Positions 51,309-59,844 of a DNA stretch of 64,000 nucleotides are shown in pieces. Position 1 is the stretch's first letter, and each line of letters opens with the position of its first letter. The DNA is taken from positions 24,695 to 88,694 of the forward strand of contig JAFRVD010000062.1 in the NCBI GenBank assembly GCA_017441825.1. Reading direction: 5' to 3'. A program made the translations under genes and the position numbers. This DNA is from Lachnospiraceae bacterium. GTDB taxonomy: Bacteria > Bacillota > Clostridia > Lachnospirales > Lachnospiraceae. The notes under the pieces are model-generated. The model was not told the origin of the DNA, made no database searches, and saw nothing but the letters and a program-made list of their open reading frames with translations.

Positions 51309-53983
51309 TAAAGTGCACTTAGCCTTTCTTCCACCTGCCGGAGCATCACTTCATACCCGGCGCGCTTGTCCTGCTCTTCTTTGATCTTGGCTTCGGGAGC
51401 CTTTGCCAGGAACTTTTCGTTCGTGAGCATCGCGTCCGAACGGCGGAGCTCGTTCATGAGCCGCTCCTTCTCCTTCGTGAGGCGCTCACGCTCCTTTTCA
51501 ACGTCCACAAGGTCTGACAGCGGGATGTAAAGCGTGACGTCCGCGGTCACGGCGGACACGGCCTTTGAGTCGATGCCTTCCCTGTCCTCACGGATGAACA
51601 CCTCGGAGGCGTAGGAAAGCGTCGCGAAGAAGTTTTTGCCGTGCTCGAAGATCCTGCGGATGTCCGGGTCTCCGGATACCACATAGACTGCCGCCTTCCG
51701 GGACGGCGCAACGTTCATGTCCGTCCTGAGGGCACGGACCTTCCGGACCGCTTCCTTCAGGATCTCAACGTCGCGTTCGTCTTCCGCAAAGTGAAGCTCT
51801 TCCGAATACACCGGCCATGAAGAGATCATGATGCTCTCTTCACCGCTTAAGTTCGTGTAGATCTCCTCTGTTACGAACGGAATGAACGGATGGAGGAGCT
51901 TCAATACGTTCTTAAGCACCGTCTGAAGCGTCCAGAGCGCCGCCGACTTGGTCTCGTCCGTATCATTATACAGGCGCGGCTTCACCATTTCAATATACCA
52001 GTCGCAGAACTCGTCCCAGGCGAAGTCGTACGTCTTTCCGAGTGCGATGCCGAGCTCGAACTTGTCCATGTTCTCGGTCACGTCCCTGACAAGCGTATTC
52101 ATGCGGGACAGGATCCAGCGGTCCGCCTGGGTGAGGTTCTCCGGCATCGCTTCGGGGATCTCCGCCTTCTCAATGTTCATCATGATGAACCTTGCGGCGT
52201 TCCAGATCTTGTTCGCGAAGTTCCGGCAGGATTCCACGCGCTCATAGTAGAAGCGCATGTCGTTGCCGGGCGCGTTGCCGGTGAGCAGCATCATGCGGAG
52301 CGCGTCCGCTCCGTACTGGTCGATCACTTCCAGAGGATCGATGCCGTTTCCGAGGGACTTGGACATCTTCCGTCCCTGCGAATCCCGCACGAGGCCGTGG
52401 ATATAAACCGTATCAAAGGGGATATCGCCGGTATAGGCGAGTCCCGAGAAGATCATGCGGCTCACCCAGAAGCCGATGATGTCATAGCCCGTCACGAGCG
52501 TGTTCGTGGGATAGAAGTATCTGAGGTCTTCCGTTTCTTCGGGCCATCCTAAAGTGGAGAACGGCCAGAGGGCGCTGGAGAACCAGGTGTCAAGCGTATC
52601 CGGGTCCTGAGTGAGGTGCGTGCTGCCGCACTTCGGGCAGACAGCCGGCGCTTCCTTCGCGACGATGGTCTCGCCGCAGTCCTCGCAGTACCATGCCGGG
52701 ATCTGGTGGCCCCACCACAGCTGTCTCGAAATACACCAGTCGCGCGTATTGTTCATCCAGTTCAGGTACGTCTTGGTGAAGCGGTCCGGCACAAATCTGA
52801 TCCTGCCGTCCGTGACAGCCTTGATTGCCGGCTCCGCAAGCGGCTTCATCCGGACGAACCACTGCTTGCTGATCATCGGCTCGATGGTGCTGTGGCAGCG
52901 GTAGCAGGTGCCCACTTCATGCTTCAGGGGCTCGACCTTCTTTAAGTATCCTCCTGCTTCAAGGTCCTTTAGGATCTCCGCCCGTGCGTCAAGTGCGGTC
53001 ATCCCCGCGTACTTTCCGCAGTCGAGCACTTCCACTTCGCCTTCCACGGACTCCTCAACGTTTTCCGCACCGGTCATATGGCCGTCGTACGTCATCACGC
53101 GCACTCTCGGAAGATCGTGCCGCATGCCCACCTCGAAGTCGTTCGGGTCGTGCGCCGGAGTGATCTTCACGACGCCGGTGCCCTTTTCCTTATCCGCGTG
53201 TTCATCGAGGACGATCGGGATCTCCTTGTTGAGGAGCGGCAGGATCACGTGGCAGCCGTGGAGGTGCATGTAGCGTTCATCGTCGGGATTGATGGCAACC
53301 GCAGTGTCGCCCAGCATCGTTTCGGGACGCGTGGTCGCAAGCTCCAGCATTTCTCCGGTCTCCTTGACCGGATACAGAAGATGATAGAAGAAGCTGTCCT
53401 GCTCCTCGTATTCCACTTCAGCGTCAGAGATGGAGGTCCGGCACGTCGGGCACCAGTTGACCATGCGGGAACCGCGGTAGATCAGGTCTTTGTTATAAAG
53501 GCGCACGAAGACTTCCTTCACGGCGTCCGAACAGCCCTCGTCCATGGTGAAGCGTTCCCGTTCCCAGTCGCAGCTCGAGCCAAGCTTCTTTAACTGGGAA
53601 ACGATGGTCGATCCGTACTTTTCGCGCCACGCCCACGCACGTTCAAGGAAACCTTCGCGGCCGATCATCTCTTTCGTGATGCCTTCTTTCCGCATGGTCT
53701 CCACTACCCTCGCCTCGGTCGCGATGGACGCGTGGTCCGTACCGGGCTGCCACAGCGCTTCATAGCCCTGCATCCTTTTCCAGCGGATCAGGATGTCCTG
53801 CAGCGTGTTGTCTATTGCATGGCCCATATGCAGCTGTCCCGTGATGTTCGGCGGCGGCATGACGATGGTATACGGGGTCTTTTCCGGGTTCACGTGAGCG
53901 CGGAAATATCCTTTCTCTTCCCAGCGCTTGTACAGCTTTTCTTCGATTTCCTTCGGTTCGTAGGTTTTCTGCAGTTCCTTCAT
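51308..53983 (-). CDS. valS: Valyl-tRNA synthetase
   Basis: 891 residues. HIGH motif as HMGH in NITGQLHMGHAIDN (near residue 50), KMSKS as GRKMSKSLGN (near 540), an editing domain between them with TTRPETMLGDTAVAI, and a C-terminal coiled coil (VDVEKERERLTKEKERLMNE) that clamps tRNA. Start ATG at 53983 with GGAG ten bases upstream; the frame extends to 54208 but then overlaps the preceding gene. No T-box leader, since the upstream gene ends eight bases before. Confidence 0.96.
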   Translation of the reverse strand: MKELQKTYEPKEIEEKLYKRWEEKGYFRAHVNPEKTPYTIVMPPPNITGQLHMGHAIDNTLQDILIRWKRMQGYEALWQPGTDHASIATEARVVETMRKEGITKEMIGREGFLERAWAWREKYGSTIVSQLKKLGSSCDWERERFTMDEGCSDAVKEVFVRLYNKDLIYRGSRMVNWCPTCRTSISDAEVEYEEQDSFFYHLLYPVKETGEMLELATTRPETMLGDTAVAINPDDERYMHLHGCHVILPLLNKEIPIVLDEHADKEKGTGVVKITPAHDPNDFEVGMRHDLPRVRVMTYDGHMTGAENVEESVEGEVEVLDCGKYAGMTALDARAEILKDLEAGGYLKKVEPLKHEVGTCYRCHSTIEPMISKQWFVRMKPLAEPAIKAVTDGRIRFVPDRFTKTYLNWMNNTRDWCISRQLWWGHQIPAWYCEDCGETIVAKEAPAVCPKCGSTHLTQDPDTLDTWFSSALWPFSTLGWPEETEDLRYFYPTNTLVTGYDIIGFWVSRMIFSGLAYTGDIPFDTVYIHGLVRDSQGRKMSKSLGNGIDPLEVIDQYGADALRMMLLTGNAPGNDMRFYYERVESCRNFANKIWNAARFIMMNIEKAEIPEAMPENLTQADRWILSRMNTLVRDVTENMDKFELGIALGKTYDFAWDEFCDWYIEMVKPRLYNDTDETKSAALWTLQTVLKNVLKLLHPFIPFVTEEIYTNLSGEESIMISSWPVYSEELHFAEDERDVEILKEAVRKVRALRTDMNVAPSRKAAVYVVSGDPDIRRIFEHGKNFFATLSYASEVFIREDREGIDSKAVSAVTADVTLYIPLSDLVDVEKERERLTKEKERLMNELRRSDAMLTNEKFLAKAPEAKIKEEQDKRAGYEVMLRQVEERLSAL

Positions 53984-53990
53984 CTCAATT

Positions 53991-54797
53991 TCACTCCAGC
54001 ATGCTTCTGTATTCTTCTTTTTTTGTTTCTGTGTATTTCTTAAAGGCTTCCCGGGCCTCCGGCCCGTCCTTTTCAAACATCCCGAGTACGGGGTCTTCAG
54101 AAATAAGCTCTGATATGGCAGCCTTCCGGTCGTCAAAGTCCTGCGCCCATGAGGAAAACCTGTCCGCGAATTTCGCGAACCGCTCCTCCGGGAACGGATC
54201 CCCGGCAAGCCGGCACGTGTCGTAGAGCTTATGGAGCACCCGCTCCGAGCCGTTTTCCTGGAAGAGCTCAGTGAGGATCTTTTCCGCGTTCCCGAACTCG
54301 CTCATCTGTCCGCAGGCATTCGCGAGAGACTCCTTCGCGGCTTCATAAAAGCCCTCCGGCATCCTTCCGTCCGCGCTTCCCGAAAGAAGCTCGCGGTACG
54401 CGCGTACGGCCGTGTGGTAACGTCCCCGGTCGAACAGGATGTCCGCCTTTTCCTTAAGCCGCTCTTCCGCCGATTTCCGCTTCCTCCACTCAAGCCGTTC
54501 CTTAAACTGGTTCAGCTCGGCCTCCGTGTGGTAGCCTGTAGCCGAAAGGATCAGGAAAAGCGCCGCGTCCTGTTCGTCCGGAAGCTTAAGCTCCTTCAGC
54601 TTGTCCGAGAGCTCCGTAAGCTCGAGTTCTTCCCGTATAAACAGGAGCAGCCGGCTGTCCATGAAGTCCTCGTCAATAAGAGACAGGTTGTCATAGATGA
54701 AGCAGGCGAGCTCCTCGGCCGAATAAAGCCTGAGGTCCATCTCCTCCACTTCATACGGAAGCGCCGCTTCCTTTCCGCATAATAAAAAGCGTCCCAT
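53991..54797 (-). CDS. Uncharacterised helical protein upstream of valS
   Basis: 268 residues, no signal peptide or membrane helix, rich in Glu, Leu, Lys and Arg. The middle (about residues 120-200) looks like helical repeats (RYHTAVRAYRELLSGSADGR, FGNAEKILTELFQ), possibly tetratricopeptide-like. It begins MGRFLLCGKEAALPY. GGAGGAATA precedes the ATG. It lies between the Hsp70-fold-like protein and valS, 20 bases after the former. I do not recognise a named family; its constant company with the DUF5716/5717-like proteins would suggest a joint role. Confidence 0.75.
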   Translation of the reverse strand: MGRFLLCGKEAALPYEVEEMDLRLYSAEELACFIYDNLSLIDEDFMDSRLLLFIREELELTELSDKLKELKLPDEQDAALFLILSATGYHTEAELNQFKERLEWRKRKSAEERLKEKADILFDRGRYHTAVRAYRELLSGSADGRMPEGFYEAAKESLANACGQMSEFGNAEKILTELFQENGSERVLHKLYDTCRLAGDPFPEERFAKFADRFSSWAQDFDDRKAAISELISEDPVLGMFEKDGPEAREAFKKYTETKKEEYRSMLE

Positions 54798-54817
54798 TAT
54801 TCCTCCGTCTTCACGTC

Positions 54818-56119
54818 TCAGGCTTCCCCGTCCATGCTGCGTACGGCCGTGTCGATCCTGTATTCGTGCTTTGTGACGATGTCCGTTGCCCGCCGGAACT
54901 CGCCGAAGCCCTTGTCCTTCAGTGTGACCTCAAAGGTGTTTTCGGACGTGAACTGCACCGTTACGCCGATCCTGGTCTTCCGGTTCTCAAACCCGGAGAA
55001 CGCCGTAAGCGGCACTTCCACGTTCTGGGGAGACCTTTCACCGGCCTTCCGTACCTTCAGGATGAGCGCCGGCTCGTTGTCCGGAATGATGTCGAATTCC
55101 TCCTTGGACTCGTACCAGCTGCTTCCGCTCTCCGAAAGCCGGAGCGTCTTTACGGCGCCGCCCTGCCAGAGGTCCATCGTGATGACCACACCGATCCTCC
55201 CTTCACAGAGGATCATATACGGATACATCGTCTTCTCCCGGAGGAGATCCGCAGCTTCATACACGGCGCCCTTCGCGAACAGGTTCTCGATAAAGAACAC
55301 GCGCCGCCTGTAGCAGAGCTTCTTTAAGAATTCCACTCCCCACCGCTGGCAGTTGTCCATGCCTCTTCCTGACAGGAAAACGCTTGAGATCTGCTTTTTC
55401 GAAAGCATCCGTTCGACGCACTGCGTCATGATGTTGTCCGCCATCCGCCGCCCGGCTTCCGTTTCGATGATGTTCGGCTTGAAGCCCTCCTTTAAGGACG
55501 CCCGGTACGCACGTACGGCGTTCGGCTGCTGCCCCCGCTGGACGTTCATTTCGTAATAGCTCAGGCATTCGTCTGAAAGATCGAACAGGACGGAAATATT
55601 GGTCCAGAGGTCCCTCGGCCGGCTCATGACGTAGAACAGGAAGCTTTCCGTGTGGCTTATGATCCGCACCTTTTTCCGGTCGATCCCAAGCCTTTTCACA
55701 CACCGGATCACGGCGTCCATGACTGACGTGTTGAGCTCCTGCATCGTGAATACGAGCATGGCGACCTCGCTGGTCCCCCGGTCCTCGTAAAGGATCTTAA
55801 GCGTCTCATCAAGGAAGTGGAAAAGCAGCTCCTCGGCGGTATAGCTCACACCTTCAAACGTGGCGCTCCCGCCCATTGAAACAAGCCTTAAGAGCTTATC
55901 GACGATCTGGCCGCTTCCGAGGAGCGCCGTTTCATAGGCCTCCTCTCCCACGAGCCACGTATCGCCGCCCTTTTTCTTGCATATGGAATTGTGGATAAGG
56001 TACGGATTCTCCTCGTCTGAAAAAGCGAGGTCCGCGGGTTCACCGTGCTGGTCCACATAATAGCTGATCCGGCAATGGTCGTCGCACAGATCGTACCCGA
56101 TCACAAGACCCTGGTCCAT
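54818..56119 (-). CDS. Hsp70/actin-fold-like protein (probable DUF5716 family)
   Basis: 433 residues, cytoplasmic. Its motif order recalls the actin/Hsp70 ATPase fold: a phosphate-1-like VIGYDLCDDHCRISYY (residues 6-21), a phosphate-2-like VLFDLSDECLSYY (177-189), and an adenosine-like VFLSGRGMDN (247-255) followed by FAKGAVYEAADLL. The remaining third is beta-rich and could bind peptides or partners. I associate it with DUF5716, found in Lachnospiraceae beside DUF5717, as here. GAGG precedes the ATG at 56119. No function is known; nucleotide binding is inferred from motifs alone. Confidence 0.75.
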   Translation of the reverse strand: MDQGLVIGYDLCDDHCRISYYVDQHGEPADLAFSDEENPYLIHNSICKKKGGDTWLVGEEAYETALLGSGQIVDKLLRLVSMGGSATFEGVSYTAEELLFHFLDETLKILYEDRGTSEVAMLVFTMQELNTSVMDAVIRCVKRLGIDRKKVRIISHTESFLFYVMSRPRDLWTNISVLFDLSDECLSYYEMNVQRGQQPNAVRAYRASLKEGFKPNIIETEAGRRMADNIMTQCVERMLSKKQISSVFLSGRGMDNCQRWGVEFLKKLCYRRRVFFIENLFAKGAVYEAADLLREKTMYPYMILCEGRIGVVITMDLWQGGAVKTLRLSESGSSWYESKEEFDIIPDNEPALILKVRKAGERSPQNVEVPLTAFSGFENRKTRIGVTVQFTSENTFEVTLKDKGFGEFRRATDIVTKHEYRIDTAVRSMDGEA

Positions 56120-56130
56120 AGTTTACCTCG

Positions 56131-59100
56131 TTACTGTCTGAAAATATCTCTGATCATCTCGTCCTTTAAGAGGAGCGACTTCACAAATTCCGCGCTGCTC
56201 TTAAGATCCGTGCTTTCCGCACCGGCAGTGAGCCCGGAGACGTCCGAAAGGCGGCTGTTTCTCGTGAAGCCTGACGCGTTCAGCGTAACGGCCGGGCCCT
56301 CCAGCTCTTCCGTGGTCCCGTCCTCATAGCGGACCGAGTAATAGTAATTGATCCATTCACCGGGATACAGGACCACGCTCTTTGCGAAGATGGGCCCGTA
56401 CACCCGTGTCAGCGTTCTCTGGAAGAACTTCCTGTCAGGCAGGATGGTTCCCACCATGGTGACCGATTCCACGTTTTCCCCGCGGAATTCAAAGAACGCG
56501 CGGCCCTCAAGCTCCTCGGGAAGCCCGAAGCGCTTTGAAAGCCCGGAAAAGCAGCTGAGAACGATATCCTCCTCCGCCGCCCATGTGAGAAGCATGTCAA
56601 CGATCTCACGGTCTTCGTCCGTCATGTCTCTCTTCGTCTTTGCGTACCACGTGAGGAGCGCAAGGACGGACACCGTGGAAAGCTCCTTCGCATGCGTCCT
56701 GAGCGCCTCCGATTCGGTATCCGTAAGCGGATGCCTGTTTAAGAGGTATCCGTGGCTCCTGAATACGAGATACGCCCGGAAAAGCTGGTCATCCCAGCGG
56801 GCCTCGCTCATGAACCACTCAAAGCAGTCCTCGATCCCGCGGGTCTCCCCGGTGTAAAGCATCTGGGTCATGGTCCGGATGACCATGTCGCCTGTCGGTA
56901 TGTGCTTCTCGCGAAGTGCCTTTAAGACCGAAAGCAGGTCCTTCGTCCCTGAATTCAGGCAGCTCCCGAGGTATTCCATCACGCGGTTGTCCGCCTTTCC
57001 CCTGCTGTAGAGAAGCTGGCAGAGGTACAGGAGGTCGTCGTCCTCCGTATCGCCCTGCTTATTCAGGATGGGACGGAGAAGCTTTAAGAGATCCGTATCC
57101 GAGAGGACCTCGAAGCCCGTCTCCTTTCCGCGCTTGAACGCTGAATCCACAAATCCGGTGCCTATGAGCGTCTGAAGGACGTCCGCGCGTTCCCTGCTGT
57201 TCATCTCGGACAGGTCCGCGTCCAGCAGGAATGTGGAAAAGTCCTCGCTGTTCCTGTCCGCGAGAAGCGCGTAGGAAGCAAGCTCCGCATAGAGGAACGC
57301 CCGGTAGCGCTCATCCAGGTTCTGTTCCCGGATAACGGAGCGCGCAAGCGTCTCTTGATAGTCGTCCGTAATACCGGAGTCCAGCACGTCGTCAAGGCGT
57401 GAAAGCGTTGTAAAGAGCGAATTCTTTACGTAAAACATGCACTTGGTCCGAAGCTCCGGGTCGTCAAAAAGCTGTACCGACCGAAGGCCACTGTCCGACC
57501 GCCGGAAACCTGCAATATCCTCGACCGCATACACGACTTTTTCGCTGAAGACCGGGATCAGCACCGAGCTCCCCTTCATGATGTAGACGGCTTCCTGGCG
57601 AAGCTGCGGATAGTGGACTATAAGCTTCCTCGGGGACGGCACCGTTGTGGTGATCCGCCGGAGATACAGCATCTGGAGCATGGGCGCCGCCGTATCCGGG
57701 TTCAGGTTCTTTTCTTCAAGGACCGACCGGTAGATGGGCACCAGCTGCTCGGAGTAGTCTTCTCCCCGCATCTTCGTAAGCGCGTACAGGCGGATCCTGC
57801 TGCTGTAAAGATCCCAGACCTCCTGGTCTCCGCTGTAGAAGGTGATCACGTTCATGTAGAGCGTGTCGCAGGGCATGTGCTCCGGCATCCGGCCGTAGCC
57901 GAAATAGAGCACGATGCTCCGCGGGATGGGTGCGTCGTAATCCTTCGGGACGGACTGGAGGTAGAGCTCGTTCATGCCCTTCACTACCATGCCCGCTGCC
58001 GCCGCGCGGCGGTACCACGGGAAGTATTTGGGCCCGAACGCGCTTTCATTCACATAAATGGTCACTACCGCCTGCAGCAGCTCCGGGTTCTGGAAACGCT
58101 TGTAGCCGCACTTTAAGACCAGAAGGTAGAGGCTTAAGAGATCCCTGTCCGTGATCTCGCACGACAGGAGGTCAAAGAGCGTCTGCTGGTCGATGAGGCC
58201 GTGGCGGAGTCCGAAGAGCATCGAACGGATCTCGAGATCGTTCAGCTTGCCCACATAGGCCGTGTTCTTCTGGAACAGGAAGCACGTCTCCTCGAGGAAG
58301 GCCGTGCTCCGGACCTTGCGGCGGGAAAGGCTCTGGAGGAACTGGTAGCAGTCCGCAATGGGCGCCTTGTCCGCAAGGTTCATGCGGTATTCAAGGTACG
58401 CGTAAAACGCGGACCCGACGTTTTCAAAGTACAGCCGGTGTGCCTGTTCGCACGCGGTCTTCATGTATTCCGCGTCATTCCGGATGAGGCCGGTGAGATA
58501 CGTGAACAGCACGTAATTCCCGCGCTTTTCGTTCTTCTCCCGCTTTACCTGGTCCTGGATGACCACAAGCATTTCTATGGCCCGCTTTTCGTTGCCGGAG
58601 CTTAAGAAATAATACGCGGCGCCGAGCCGCATGAGCGTATTGTCACGGTTGTTTTCAATGAGGCGCGTGAATTCCGCGTCAAAATCGGGGGACTCTGAAG
58701 ACGGGGCGTTCCCGCGGGAGATCCGGTCGTAAGTGAGGACAAGATCCAGAAGCCTCAGGACGTCCTGGGAAGTACCTTCGGGACGTACACGCCGCTTGGG
58801 AGAAGCCTTTGCCGCGGCAAGCTCGTGGACGCTCCTGAATTCCGGGACCGGCTTCCCGAGCGCGGTAAGGTACGCGGAAAGGCCGGAGTCATCGGCGGAA
58901 GCACTCTTGAACGTCTGGTAGACGGCCCGTGCGGAAATATCCGAAAGGAAGGGCATGCGGATGAAGTCCCGCCGCCCGAACATGTCTGCGGCCTTGTCCG
59001 GCTCCCTGAGCGCGAATTCCGCGAACGCGTCCACATTTTTAAAGTCATAAACAGTCCCGTTGAAGACCATCGCGATGGAGATCTCATAGGGAACGGTGAT

Positions 59101-59409
59101 CTCCCCGCCGTTATAGACGATGTCGATCTTCCCCGAAAGCACGTCCCCGGCCGAGAGGCCGATCGTGCTGATCTCGAGCCCGACGTGGATCTCCTTTCCG
59201 GAGGTCTGCTGCCTCACCACCTTCACGCGCGGATTCAGCGAGTGGAAAAACAGGTGGAGCGAGGACAGCCTTTCCGAGCTCAGCCTGAGCTCAAAGCTGA
59301 AGACCTTGCCCGGCAGGATATTCTCCCGGATCTCCGAAGGCTCCACAATAAGCTCCGGAGCGTCATATTCTACGATTCCCTTTGCAAGCTGATCAAGACG
59401 GCTTCTCAT
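56131..59409 (-). CDS. Very large uncharacterised protein (probable DUF5717 family)
   Basis: 1092 residues, no signal peptide or membrane helix. The first 150 residues look like a beta-sandwich (ENILPGKVFSFELRLSSERL), the centre (about 200-950) is a long helical-repeat solenoid with many Leu-, Tyr- and Arg-containing repeats (for example DNTLMRLGAAYYFLSSGNEK), and the end is another beta-rich segment (VVLYPGEWINYYYSVRYEDG). Such a layout suits a scaffold. It follows a small membrane protein by 3 bases and precedes the Hsp70-fold-like gene by 11. I associate it with DUF5717 of Lachnospiraceae. Function unknown. Confidence 0.75.
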   Translation of the reverse strand: MRSRLDQLAKGIVEYDAPELIVEPSEIRENILPGKVFSFELRLSSERLSSLHLFFHSLNPRVKVVRQQTSGKEIHVGLEISTIGLSAGDVLSGKIDIVYNGGEITVPYEISIAMVFNGTVYDFKNVDAFAEFALREPDKAADMFGRRDFIRMPFLSDISARAVYQTFKSASADDSGLSAYLTALGKPVPEFRSVHELAAAKASPKRRVRPEGTSQDVLRLLDLVLTYDRISRGNAPSSESPDFDAEFTRLIENNRDNTLMRLGAAYYFLSSGNEKRAIEMLVVIQDQVKREKNEKRGNYVLFTYLTGLIRNDAEYMKTACEQAHRLYFENVGSAFYAYLEYRMNLADKAPIADCYQFLQSLSRRKVRSTAFLEETCFLFQKNTAYVGKLNDLEIRSMLFGLRHGLIDQQTLFDLLSCEITDRDLLSLYLLVLKCGYKRFQNPELLQAVVTIYVNESAFGPKYFPWYRRAAAAGMVVKGMNELYLQSVPKDYDAPIPRSIVLYFGYGRMPEHMPCDTLYMNVITFYSGDQEVWDLYSSRIRLYALTKMRGEDYSEQLVPIYRSVLEEKNLNPDTAAPMLQMLYLRRITTTVPSPRKLIVHYPQLRQEAVYIMKGSSVLIPVFSEKVVYAVEDIAGFRRSDSGLRSVQLFDDPELRTKCMFYVKNSLFTTLSRLDDVLDSGITDDYQETLARSVIREQNLDERYRAFLYAELASYALLADRNSEDFSTFLLDADLSEMNSRERADVLQTLIGTGFVDSAFKRGKETGFEVLSDTDLLKLLRPILNKQGDTEDDDLLYLCQLLYSRGKADNRVMEYLGSCLNSGTKDLLSVLKALREKHIPTGDMVIRTMTQMLYTGETRGIEDCFEWFMSEARWDDQLFRAYLVFRSHGYLLNRHPLTDTESEALRTHAKELSTVSVLALLTWYAKTKRDMTDEDREIVDMLLTWAAEEDIVLSCFSGLSKRFGLPEELEGRAFFEFRGENVESVTMVGTILPDRKFFQRTLTRVYGPIFAKSVVLYPGEWINYYYSVRYEDGTTEELEGPAVTLNASGFTRNSRLSDVSGLTAGAESTDLKSSAEFVKSLLLKDEMIRDIFRQ

Positions 59410-59412
59410 ACA

Positions 59413-59814
59413 TTATCCCTTCAGCGCCTCAAACGCGCCGAGCCCTGTGATGAACAGTGCGATGAGTCCGAGGATCACGATGATGCTGATCACGATGCCC
59501 CGTTTTTCCATATAGTGACGGATCTTCTTCCTGTTGCGGAGCCCGAGGACGCCGAACAGGAGGGAAAGCACGGCAAAGAGGAGCGCAAGGATCATGAGGA
59601 TCCCGAGCTCGTAGCCGCCGGCGCCTTCCATCCGGTAGCTCCTGTAGATCCCGAAAAAGACCATGAAAAGAGCGCCCAGGGAAAGGAGGAGCGAAACGAG
59701 GCCCTGGACCGTACTGTTTTTGAAATCATTGATCAGTGTGTCGCGTCTTGAGATCGTAATGTGCCGCGTCTTCCCGATATGGCCGTACGATTTCTCTTCT
59801 TCAATGATATCCAA
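59413..59814 (-). CDS. Small three-helix membrane protein (possibly DUF6142)
   Basis: 133 residues. A charged N-terminus of about 35 residues (including TRHITISRRDTLINDF) is followed by three hydrophobic helices at about 37-58, 68-92 and 105-128. The start is TTG at 59814 after GGGAG. It is the first gene of the module between topB and valS and would be its membrane anchor if the module forms a complex. I think it belongs to a small Lachnospiraceae family, but the family name is uncertain. Confidence 0.72.
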   Translation of the reverse strand: MDIIEEEKSYGHIGKTRHITISRRDTLINDFKNSTVQGLVSLLLSLGALFMVFFGIYRSYRMEGAGGYELGILMILALLFAVLSLLFGVLGLRNRKKIRHYMEKRGIVISIIVILGLIALFITGLGAFEALKG

Positions 59815-59844
59815 AGCGTTTCTCCCGTCTTCCCGGATTTCCCG

